Shown: one piece after another, positions 1 to 10,500 of the stretch
Layout of the letters: each line of letters begins with the position of its first letter
Numbering within the stretch: position 1 is the first letter of the stretch
From: Gadus chalcogrammus
Lineage: Eukaryota; Chordata; Actinopteri; Gadiformes; Gadidae
DNA: 64,000 nucleotides
Assembly: GCF_026213295.1 (NCBI RefSeq)
Contig: NC_079420.1
Location: 12,073,651-12,137,650 of the forward strand
Reading direction: 5' to 3'
Position numbers and translations under genes: made by a program
The notes under the pieces: generated by a model
What the model saw: only the letters and a program-made list of their open reading frames with translations
The model's database searches: none
What the model was told of the DNA's origin: nothing

Positions 1-31
<31 letters not shown>

Positions 32-393
32 ACAGACGTTTCCCTCTGCTATATTATGATAGTTTCATTCCGTGTTCCATCCTCGTTTAACGAGAGCCTT
101 GATGAATGCTTGATTAGCCAAACTTTCACTTGATCACTCAATTCAATGTGATTTAGAATCAGGACTTTGCCAGTATTTGCTAGCGTAGCGTCTCCTTTAT
201 TCAAAGGAGATGAATACGCAAAGTCCTGGAATGAGGAGTATATATAATGTAATATAATATCAGGCAGCATAATCCACACTCTCCTCTGAAGAACCACAGA
301 CATTTTTGGCATATTTAAAGAGGTTAGAGGCTAGCCAGGGATAGTATGTTTTATTATCAAGGCTAAATGTTTCTGTTTGTTTCACCTTGTCAG
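1..393. other. znf609 intron, 3' part, opening with a (GT)n run
   Basis: The window opens inside an intron of znf609. Bases 1-28 are a pure (GT)n run that probably continues to the left. The remainder is AT-rich unique sequence with no coding signal, ending in a pyrimidine-rich stretch and a CAG acceptor at 391-393. Confidence 0.7.
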
Positions 394-3300
394 ATGGAGG
401 CACCGCCCGTTCCTGTGGCACTCCCGCTAGCTGTTCCTGTAAGCACGGACCTCCTGCTAGCTGCTACCACTGGCCTAGAGCTCCCGCTAACCACTGCTGC
501 TAGCTCAGACCTGTCGCTAGCTCCGGCTAGCAGCGCAGACATCTCCTCCAGCTGCGAGCAGATCATGGTCCGCACGCGCTCCCTGGCGGTGGGCACTCGC
601 TCCCTGGCCGTCACCACGGCCCACGTAGCGCTGGCCACCGAGCCTGAGTGCCTGGGGCCCTGTGAGCCAGGCACCAGCGTCAACCTGGAGGGCATTGTCT
701 GGCAGGAGACCGAGGACGGTGAGCCCAGCAACCAGCCCCCAGACACAGCCCCCCTTCACCCATCACCCATAACCCTAACACATCCTGCTAGTCGTAGCCA
801 GGCTTACACATCCTGCTAGTCGTAGTCACGTTGACACATCCTGCTACATGTAGCCATGTTAACACATCCGGTGTGTGTATCTAGGTATGCTGGTGGTGAA
901 CGTGTCCTGGAGGAACAAGACCTACGTTGGAACTCTGCTCGACTGCACACGACACAACTGGGCCCCACCGAGGTAATACTACAGTTACATACATGCAGTA
1001 CAATAGTAATATACATGTACACACACCGAGGTATTATGTACTGCAGTAGTATACATGTAGTACTATAGCAATATACATGAATACACACCGAGGTATTACT
1101 ACAGTTATATACATGTACACACACCAAGGTAGTACTACAGTAATATACCATATACAGGTGTAGTATTACATTGATAAACATATAAACCCTCTAGTACTAC
1201 TGTAATACACCATATACATGTAAACAAACCGATGTAGTACTACGTAATAATAGTACACCAAAGGAAGTACACTTTGGTGTACACAGTAGTAGTATACACA
1301 CACACACCAGGCTACACAGTGGTAGTATACACACACACACACACACCAGGCTACACAGTAGTAGTGTACAGACACACACACCAGACTACACAGTAGTAGT
1401 ATACACACACACCATGGTGTACAGTCATATACACACATCACACATTGGTAGCAACTGAAGGCGTAAACGCTACGTCTCGGTGCTAACGTCTCTCGGTGCT
1501 AGCCACGCTCATGCTCCGTCTCGATGCTAACGTTAGTCGCTGCTAGCCATGCTGAAGCTACGCCTCGTCGTAGCCATGATAACGCTACGTCTCGGTGCTT
1601 GCCATGCTATTCTGTCTTGATGCTAATGTCTGTCGGTGCTAGCCATGCTAACGTTACGTCCTTCTAGGTTCTGCGAGGCGGGAGAGCTGGAGGTGCGTAG
1701 CGGGCGTGGGCGGGGCAAGCGGGCGCGGCCCGGAAGCCATTCCTCCTCATCGGACCCACGCGGGGGGGGCAGTAAGACACGTGCGGCGGCGGCTAGCGGG
1801 GGAGCTAAGGGCCGCCGCGGGAGCCAGCCCTCCGCCCCGGAGGAGCCCCTCCCCGCGACCAAGAGGAAGACCCCCACCCCCAGGCCCCCGGGAGACCCCC
1901 CGACAGAGCCCCCCGCCCCCGAGGACCCCAAGAGCACCAAGCGCATGCGGGCCTCCTCCAGCCCCGGGGCGGGCGCCCCGCCGGAGCCCGGTGGCCCCCC
2001 CTCCCCCACCCTCATCGACTGCCCCCACCCCAACTGCAACAAGAAGTACAAACACATCAACGGGCTGAAGTACCACCAGGCCCGCGCACACAACCTGCCG
2101 GACCCCCTGGACCCCGACGGGGGCGACAGCGAGGGGGGGGAGGACCACGTCCCCTCGGCCCCCCCAAACGGGACGGCCGGATCCCCCGGCCGCCCCGCCA
2201 CCCCCAGGGCCCGCGGGCCCGAGGCCCAGAGCCCCTCCCCGGGCTGGGGGTCCCGGCAGGGCCGGAGGTGGGGTGAGGGGGAGGCAGGGGAGGACTGTGA
2301 GGAGGAGGGCCGGCTGCTGGGGTCAGGGGTCAAGCAGGAGAAGGGCTGTGTTAAAACAGGCAAGACCAGCTGGCCCCCCGGCCCACTGTACCCCCTGCAT
2401 ACCCCCCCCTCCAACGACCCCTCCTCAATGGTTCAGTCCATCCCCAACGACCCCTCCTTAATGGTTCATTCCATTCCCAACGACCCCTCCTTAATGGTTC
2501 ATTCCATTCCCAACGACCCCTCCTTAATGGTTCATTCCATTCCCAACGACCCCTCCTTAATGGTTCAGTCCATCCCCAACGACCCCTCAATGGTTCAGTC
2601 CATTCCCAACGACCCCTCCTTAATGGTTCAATCCATTCCCAACGACCCCTCCTTAATGGTTCAGTCCGGTGCTAAAAGCCACCAATCAAAAGGGCCGCTG
2701 GAAGGCAGCCCGCTTTGCCCCGCCCCCAGCCCGTCGCCGAGCCCCTCTCCCGGCAGTCCTAAAGAGAGGAAGAAGAAGAAGAGGAAGGAGGGGGGGAGGG
2801 AGGGGGACAGCCCCCGGGGCAGGGAGGGGAGGAGCCCCTACTCGGAGTGCTCTGACCCCCAGCTGAACGGGGAGCCCCCCCACCCCCCCCACCACAGCCG
2901 CCTGGCCAGCATGAAGGCGGAGGCGGACAAGGTGTACAGCTTCTCCGACAACACGCCCAGCCCCTGCATCGGCCTGGCCCCGCCCCTCACGCCGCTGCAG
3001 CTCAGCCAGAACGGGGCCGACGGCCTGTCCGTCAAGACTGGAAGCCCCGCCTACTCGGACATCTCCGATGCGGGCGAGGACGGCGAGGGGCGCGGGGAGG
3101 GGGGCCGGTCGGTGAAGCTTGAGCCGGGGGTCCGTGAGGGTCCCAAGAAGACCCTGTTCCCCCCGCTCGCCCCCGGGGATCCGGGGGGCCGCTACGGCTA
3201 CCCCGGGCCCCCAGGCGCAGCGCCCCAGGGGGGCGGAGCCCCGCCGCAGGTGGAGGGAGCGCAAGTGAAGGTGAAGAAGGAGAGGGAGGAGGAGGTGGAG

Positions 3301-3410
3301 GAGGAGGAGGGGGAGCAGCAGCAGCAGCAGCAGCAGGTGGAGCTGAGGAGGATCAAGTCCGAGCCGACGGAGCACAGGAAGCTGGAGGCCGGGGGGGCGG
3401 GGCTTGTTTC

Positions 3411-3464
<54 letters not shown>

Positions 3465-6073
3465 GCAGCAGCTGTCCGTCATCCAGCAGCGCTCCAACAT
3501 GTACATGCCCCCGCTCTACTACAACCAGTACGCCTACGTCCCCCCCTACACCTACCACAGCCACATGCTGCAGGCCAGCTCCGCCTACCGCCACGACAGA
3601 CCCCGCCCCCACGACGAAAGACCCCGCCCCCACGACGAGAGACCCCGCCCCCACGACGAGAGACCCCGCCCCCACGACGAGAGGACCCGCCCCCACGACG
3701 ACCGGCCCCGTCCCCATGACGACCGGCCCCGCCCCCCTGAGAGGAGAGCCGAGCACGCAGCCGGCGGAAAGGAAGAGGGGAAGCAGAAGGGCCCGCCTCC
3801 CCCCGGTCCGCCGGACCCGGGCCCCAAGGGGGGGGGCGGCCCCGCCCACCACGACCCCCTCCCAACCCCCCACCTCCTCGCCAGTAAGCTGAAGGAACCC
3901 GGCCACGGGGCCGGACCCCCAGGGGCCCTCGGGACCCCCGGGACTCCGGGGACGGAGAAGAGCAAGTCGGTCATCATGTCCAAGGAGGAGGAGGAGGGGG
4001 GGGGCAGGAGGACTCCGGGGGGCGCCCCCCCCCCGGGGTACCGTGGCAAGGAGGACCCCAAGGTTGCCATGGAGACGGGCCGGCCGGCCGGCATGGAGCC
4101 AGCCATGTGGTACAGACAGGTATGACCAGGACCCCTTGAAGATCCAACACACCATCTAACACACCATCATCCAACACACCGTCATCCAACACACCGTCAT
4201 CCAACACACCGTCATCCAACACACCGTCATCCAACACACCGTCATCCAACACACCGTCATCCAACACACCATCATCCAACACACCGTCATCCAACACACC
4301 GTCATCCAACACACCATTATCCAACACACCGTCATCCAACACACTGTCATCCAACACACCATCATCTAACACACCATCATCCAACACACTGTCATCCAAC
4401 ACACCATCATCCAACACACCGTCATCCAACACACCATCATCCAACACACCGTCATCCAACACACCATCATCCAACACACCGTCATCCAACACATCATCCA
4501 ACAAACCGTCATCCAACACACCATCATCCAACACACCATCATCCAACACACCATCATCCAACCCATCAAAGCACTGTAAAAGGCCGACAGATGAGTGTTC
4601 TCAGCCAGTGTTTCGGTGAGGGTCTCTGGGTAGAAGGTTGTTGGTTACGGCTGTTCTGAGCGTCTCTTCTCTCTCCCCCTCCCTTCTCCTCCCCCCCAGG
4701 AGCCGGACTCGCGCCTGTGGCCCTACGTCTACCCCAACAAGTACCCAGCGGACGAGGAGCGGTGGAGGGACGAGAGGGAGAGGGAGCGGGACCGCGAGAG
4801 AGACCGCGAGAGAGACCGCGAGAGGGAGAGAGACAGAGAGAGAGAAAGAGAGAGGGACAGGAAGGGGAAGGAGGAGAAGCCTCGCCCCAAGGAGGAGCAC
4901 CAGAGGGAGGAGTCAGGGGAGGGGAGGGAGGGGCCCCGGGCCCCCGAGGACCCCCGGGGCGTGGGGAAGGACCCCCGGCCGCTCCACATGCACTTCTCTC
5001 CCCAGCAGCACCAGGCCTACCTGCCCTACATGCAGGGGGCCTACGCCTACGGCCAGGGCTTCGACCCAAACACGCCCGGCTACCGCGGGGTGCCCTCCGT
5101 CATGATCCACAACTACCCTGGTGAGAGCCTGTAGACCCCACCCACGTAGACGACCTGTAGACCTCCTATAGACCCCCTGTAGACCATACCCATGTAGACC
5201 CCCTGTAGACCCCACCCATGTAGATACTCTGTAGACCTCCTGTAGACCCATGTGTTGTGGTTCTGATGCGTGTAGTGGTTCTGATGTGTGTTGTGGTTCT
5301 GATGTGTGTTGTGGTTCTGATGTGTGTTGTGGTTCTGATGTGTGTTGTGGTTCTGATGCGTGTTGTGGTGCTGAAGTGTGTTGTGGTGCTACGTGTGTTG
5401 TGCGTGCGTGGTGCTGTTGTGTTGCTGACGTGCCCCCCACCCCCCAGGCTCCTACCTGCCGGCGGGCTACCCGTTCTCCGCGCCCTACGGGGGGAAGGGC
5501 TGTGAGGAGGCGGAGTCCCGCTCCAGCCCGTCGGGCTCCAAGCCGCCCGGGGACACCAAGGCCCTGGAGCTGTTGCAGCAGCACGCCTCCCACTACAAGA
5601 CCAAGTCCTCCTCCACCGCCGGGCCCCCCAAGGGCCCCCCAGACCGGGACCCCCGGGGGGGCGGGGGAGGAGGAGGAGGAGGAGGGGGGGGTGGAGGAGG
5701 GGGGGGCGGGGGGGAGAGGGACGGGGAGCGGCCGCGCTCCTCCCCCTCCCAGCGCGCCGTCACCTCACACCACCACCTTGGGTACCCCCTGCTGTCAGGG
5801 CAGTACGACCTGCCCTATAATGCAGGTAGGCCTCAACCCTTACCCTAACCCGTACCTTACCCCTAAGGGGCAGTACGACCTGCCCTACGCCACAGGTCAG
5901 CCTTACCTTACCCTTAGGGACGGGTGGGTTACCCTTGGGGACGGGTGAGTTACCCTTAAGTACGGGTGAGTGATCTGACATTTGGCTCCTCCCCCTCAGG
6001 CATGTCATCGTCCGCCATCGTAGCCAGTCAGCAGGCCACCGCTCCCTCCATGTACCCCCCGGCGAGGAGGTGA
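394..6073 (+). CDS. znf609: Zinc finger protein 609, C-terminal part (5' end outside the window)
   Basis: This is a nuclear transcriptional regulator of the ZNF608/ZNF609 family. Coding exons are 394-718, 885-972, 1668-4119, 4700-5120, 5448-5825 and 6000-6073. They total 3738 nt (1246 codons with stop); all junctions are GT-AG and phases agree. The first exon encodes the conserved segment [10 protein letters not shown]...[14 protein letters not shown]. The second gives [21 protein letters not shown] single C2H2 finger, [20 protein letters not shown], is near 2019-2092. Further family blocks are [67 protein letters not shown] and the C-terminus SSAIVASQQ...YPPARR. Matches to remembered human ZNF609 are better than to ZNF608. 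The large exon carries lineage-specific repeats: an 11-residue VNTR, two polyQ tracts and a 7-residue RPRPHDE repeat. The ATG at 394 is in frame, but the homology is internal, so it is not taken as the start. Confidence 0.93.
780..880 (+). repeat. Short tandem repeat in znf609 intron
   Basis: Degenerate copies of a unit containing ACACATCCTGCTAGTCGTAG fill the intron between the exons ending at 718 and starting at 885. Confidence 0.6.
973..1440 (+). repeat. Minisatellite starting at the znf609 donor after 972
   Basis: Degenerate units of about 50-60 bp begin at the splice donor. Each early unit contains CACCGAGGTA, which matches the exon end CACCGAG plus donor GTA (near 1023, 1085 and, altered, 1121). 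Later units are mainly TACATGTA/GTAGTACTAC motifs and CA runs. Confidence 0.7.
2405..2667 (+). repeat. In-frame 33-bp coding VNTR in znf609
   Basis: About eight copies of a 33-bp unit encode [11 protein letters not shown] or [11 protein letters not shown]. One copy is 3 bp shorter and the frame is kept throughout. Remembered mammalian ZNF609 has no such repeat here. Confidence 0.85.
3412..3472 (+). repeat. CAG repeat encoding polyglutamine in znf609
   Basis: About 20 consecutive CAG codons, with one CAA interruption, precede the conserved LSVIQQR block. A shorter seven-glutamine tract lies at 3316-3336. Confidence 0.95.
3597..3741 (+). repeat. In-frame 21-bp coding repeat (RPRPHDE) in znf609
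   Basis: Seven tandem 21-bp units encode RPRPHDE or RPRPHDD, with one TRPHDD variant and a final RPRPPE. They follow the conserved [12 protein letters not shown] segment. Confidence 0.9.
4147..4566 (+). repeat. 15-bp minisatellite in znf609 intron
   Basis: About 27 copies of a 15-bp unit (ATCCAACACACCGTC), with CCG/CCA/CTG variants, lie in the intron 4120-4699. Confidence 0.95.
5135..5405 (+). repeat. Two minisatellites in znf609 intron
   Basis: Units of the CTGTAGACCCC type (5135-5250) are followed by about eight units of GTGTTGTGGTTCTGAT (5250-5405), all within intron 5121-5447. Confidence 0.85.
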
Positions 6074-6082
6074 GGAAGGTAA

Positions 6083-6372
6083 GACTCCTACCCTCTGACC
6101 CTAACCCTGATATAACCATACCCTCTGACCTCTGACCCTAACCCTGATATAACCAAACCCTCTGCCCCTAACCCTGATATAACCAAACCCTCTGACCCTA
6201 ACCCTGATATAACCAAACTCCTGACCCTAACCCTGATATAACCAAACCCTCTGACCCTAACGCTGATACAACCATACCCTTTGACCCTAACGCTGATACA
6301 ACCATACCCTCTGCCCCTAACCCAGACATAACCAAATCCTCTGACCCTTACCCTGAAATAACCAAACCCCAG
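6083..6372 (+). repeat. About 30-bp minisatellite after the znf609 stop
   Basis: About nine units of the type CCCTAACCCTGATATAACCA lie downstream of the stop. A strong donor-like AAG|GTAAGA at 6076-6084, just after the stop, and an acceptor CAAAG near 6508 suggest that this block may be an intron in the 3' UTR. Confidence 0.75.
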
Positions 6373-6622
6373 TCAGCTCCGTTGCTAAGACACAGCTACG
6401 GGAGCCTTTGTGGTTTGAGATGACCTAGCCGTTAGCACTGTATCCTTGCTGTTGGCAATGTATCCTAGCCGTTTTAACATCCTGAAATTCATTCATGTTT
6501 TCCCAAAGGGACAACAGATGAACCAGCCGACCTCCTGCTCCCCAACACTGGACACACTTCTGATGGACCTCTGGAGCTGGTCTAGAACTGTGGGGCTAGG
6601 CTAGGACTGTCGGGCTAGGCTC

Positions 6623-6754
<132 letters not shown>

Positions 6755-6821
6755 ACTGTACAGGGGAATAATTTTAAAAGAAGTTTCTGGATGCTCTTCT
6801 GTTTTTCTACATGTTGATGTT

Positions 6822-6827
6822 ATTAAA
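6822..6827 (+). other. Probable znf609 polyadenylation signal (ATTAAA)
   Basis: ATTAAA is followed within about 20 bp by a GT-rich tail. It is the first plausible signal downstream of the znf609 stop. Confidence 0.5.
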
Positions 6828-6849
6828 ATTGTAACTGGTGGAATATCAA

Positions 6850-7598
6850 GTGTAGTCATTCAACACACACTCACGCTTGCACACACATACTTTCAGGTCA
6901 CGGTAACTCGTACACTAGGGGGCAGTAACACCATTTTCAACCCTAAGCTGACACAAATGACTAAATATTGCTCACACTGATCCCAGCCAACACAATAGAT
7001 TTTAGTGTCTGCACCCTGATGCGTCACCTGCTCGACCAATCAGCACTCACTTCACGGAGAGAGTTGATATGTTGCTAGTGTGACCATGGCTAAATGCCAA
7101 AGTGGAATGTGGCCGGATTGCTTCCTAACCTTTAAAACAAACCTGTGAAGAAAAAGTCTGGAGATTTAAGTGGTAAAAGTCTCCTTTATAAAAGTACAAC
7201 ATGTGGATCACGTTCGACTGGTGTCCAACAGAAGGTACATGGAGGATTGTAATGTACATATGGTAATGAACATTACCATATGTACGTGACCATATGGTAA
7301 TGTATATATTGTATTGTTTATATGTACTGTACACATGCGAATTAACATTACCATATTGTAATGTACATATGGTAACGTATGTTATTGCACATATTGTAAT
7401 GTGTATATGATCATGTACATTACCTTATTTACATATGCTCATGTGTATTCGGTCATGTACAGTGATCTATACGGTCAGTCCCCACAGAGTCAGGGTTCCT
7501 CGCCAGCTGCCACACGTTCTCTTGAGCAACACATCTCTGCTGACCTCAGATGACCAGCAGGCTTTACCCTGCCCCCAAATCCGTGCTCAGCCCCGCCC
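6850..7598. other. Spacer between convergent znf609 and prr5l
   Basis: No coding signal is seen. The sequence is AT-rich from 7130 to 7470 with repeated ACATATGGTAATGT motifs. A perfect 15-bp inverted repeat with a 2-bp loop lies at 7254-7285. Part is presumably prr5l 3' UTR; no canonical AATAAA on the minus strand was found. Confidence 0.6.
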
Positions 7599-10500
7599 TC
7601 AGAGCCTGTGTGCCGTGCGATTGGCCGGAGATTCTCTCGGGGCCCCTCCCCCCCCAGCATGCATCCTGCTAGAGGCGGTCAGCAGCTGGAGGTCTGAGTG
7701 GGCGTTGGCCACCGTGTGGCGCCGCTGACCCCCCGCCCTCTCCAGGTAGGCCTCGCCCTCCTGTTCCATCAGGGGGGGCAAGGAGTCGGAGTCGGGCCGG
7801 GCGAAGGGCGGCTCCGCCCCCTTGGACCCCTGGGACCCCGCCTGGGGGGGGCGCTCCCCGACGCCCTCGTCTGGCCGCAGGGGGAAGGACACTCGTCAGG
7901 AACAGGAAGTCCATAGGAATATAACCTTTAACCTTCCTTCACTGGTAACAATAGTAGCCATGGTAACAGTGATATTTATTTAAAGTAATCGGTAGTTATA
8001 GTAACAATAGTAGCCATGGTAACTGGTGGTTAAAGTAACAATAGCCATGGTAACAATGGTATTTATTTATAGTAACTGGTAGTTATAGTAACAATAGTAT
8101 CTATGTTTACAGTGGTTGTCACGGTAACCGTGGTAGTGATGGTGAGGGTTGTTAGGGTAACGGTATACTGACCTGGCTGCTGCTGGTTGCCATGGCGCAG
8201 GACGTTGCCGAGATACGGGGACACACCCATCTCCACCAAACGCTCCAGCTGTAGATACTGCGGACCCAGACCACTGGGATCCTGGACCCCCTGAAGGACA
8301 GACAGGCAGATCAGCTAGAGACTGGCAGACCACGCTACAGACAGACAAGCAGGCCACGCTAGAGACAGACAGGCAGACCAAGCTAGAGACAGACAGGCAG
8401 ACCACGCTAGAGACAGACAGGCAGACCACACTAGAGACAGACAGGCAGACCAAGCTAGAGACAGACAGGCAGACCACGCTAGAGACAGACAGACAGACCA
8501 CACTAGAGACAGACAGGCAGACCAAGCTAGAGACAGACGGGCAGACCACGCTAGAGGCAGAAAGGCAGACCACGCCAGAGACAGAAAGACAGACTATGCT
8601 GCAGACAGACAGGCAGACCACACTACAGACAGGCAGACCACGCTAGAGACAGACGGACCACACTAGAGACAGACAGACAGATAGACCATGCTAGAGACCG
8701 ACAGGCAGATCACGGTAGAGACAGACGGACAAACCACGCTAGAGACAGACAGGCAGACCACGCTAGAGACAGACAGACAAACCACGCTAGAGACAGACAT
8801 TCACACCAAGCTAGAGACAGACTGACAGACCACGCTACAGACAGACAGACCAAACTAGAGACAGACAGACAGACAGACAGACAGACCACGCTAGATACAG
8901 ACATGGCCAAAGTCCTGAGGTGTGGTCCTGGACGACCCCCCAGCTGTGTGTACCTGCAGCACCAGCAGCATCTGTGTGAGGGGCGGGGGGACGCCGGCCG
9001 CAGCACCCAGCGTCTCCTCCAGGGCGAGCTGCAGCAGAACCTGGTCTCTGAACGCCAGCAGACACATCTGTCTGATGGTCAGCTCCTGTCCCTACACACA
9101 CACACAAACACGCACACGCACACGGCACACGGCACACGACACACGCACACACACACACACACATAGAAGCACACACGCACGCGCACACAGACAAACATTT
9201 AGTAAAACTCTTCTGCCTTGTAAAAAAAAAAAAAATTTGCAGATCCTTCTGAGATATGGTAGTGTGTAGGGTCAGGGTAGTGTATATCAGGTTCAGGATG
9301 TATCAGGGTCGGGTCTATCAGGGTCGTGAGTATCAGGGTCCGGTTATGTCAGGGTAGTGTGTATCACGGTCAGGGTATATCAGGGTCAGTGTGTATCAGG
9401 GTCTGGGATAGGGCACTAGGGTAGTAGATCAGGGTTTACCTGGACAGGGTAGAATATAGCCTGTAGGGTCGGCAGTGTCTCCGTAAAGAATCGAACCCAT
9501 ATCTCAGACAGCATCGTCAGCTGGTTGTTACCTAGTTACCCCAACAGGGCAGATATGTTATGTTATGTGTATGCCAGGATATTATGCTCGTCTGCGACTG
9601 TATGCTAGACTGACGGCTCCATGACACACCTTTCATTTTAAACGTTACATCAGAACATCAGACATCAGAAAAGCTTTGTAAACATCTCACCTTCATAGAT
9701 CTAAACATCCTAGAAGTAGTCTCAACATCTAAAGATCTCACCATCATAGAACTGGATCTTCTCCAGGAGGCGCTCAAGACCCTTGGTCAGCAGCTGGTTC
9801 TGGGGGTACAAAAAGACACGGTAACGACTTGACCCTGAGCCTTGTAGCTGTTAGTAGGTAATCAGGTATGAGAACCCTTCTTCACCTGTAGCACCTCGTT
9901 AGTGTGTTTACCTGTAGCACTTTGCTAGTGTTTTTACCTGTAGGTCCTCGTTAGTGTGTTTACCTGTAGGTCGTCGTTAGTGTGTTCACCTGTAGCACCT
10001 CGTTAGTGTGTTTACCTGAGGCACTTTGCTAGTGTGTTTACCTGTAGGTCCTCGTTAGTGTGTTCACCTGTAATACCTCGTTAGTGTGTTTACCTGTAGG
10101 TCGTAATTAGTGAGTTCACCTGTAGGTCCTCGTTAGTGTGTTCACCTGTAGGTCCAAGTCAGTGTGTTTACCTGTAGGTCCTTGTTAGTGTGTTTCTTAC
10201 CTGTAGGAAGTCTGTGATAAAGGAGCCCAGTTCGGTCTTCAAAAGCCACCTGTTGGAACAGGAAACACTCACGGTCACGTCCTCTTCTCTCTGGGCCCCC
10301 CCTGGTGGTCGACCCCCCTGGTTGTGGGGCCACCCCTCACTCAATGTGAGCCGCTGGCTGAAAGGCTTCAGGGTTTCAGGGCTTCAGGGCCCAATGTTCC
10401 ATTGAGCTGTGAACTCTGCTCCAGAGATGATAATCAGGCATGCAGCAATGAGGAACTGATACGTAGGAACGCTCATCAGATACGGCCGCCGGGCCACTGG

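Noticed and set aside
2686..4155. 489-codon minus-strand frame over znf609
   Set aside because: Antisense shadow of the GC-rich large znf609 exon; leucine/glycine-rich without any motif.
3974..4561. Minus-strand frame of VLDDG repeats
   Set aside because: Antisense reading of the 15-bp znf609 intron minisatellite.
6083..6372. Interstitial telomere (CCCTAA)n
   Set aside because: The CCCTAA motif occurs once per roughly 30-bp unit rather than in tandem.
9885..10205. CRISPR-like direct repeats
   Set aside because: Units are contiguous with no unique spacers, in a vertebrate genome. The same holds for the other minisatellites.
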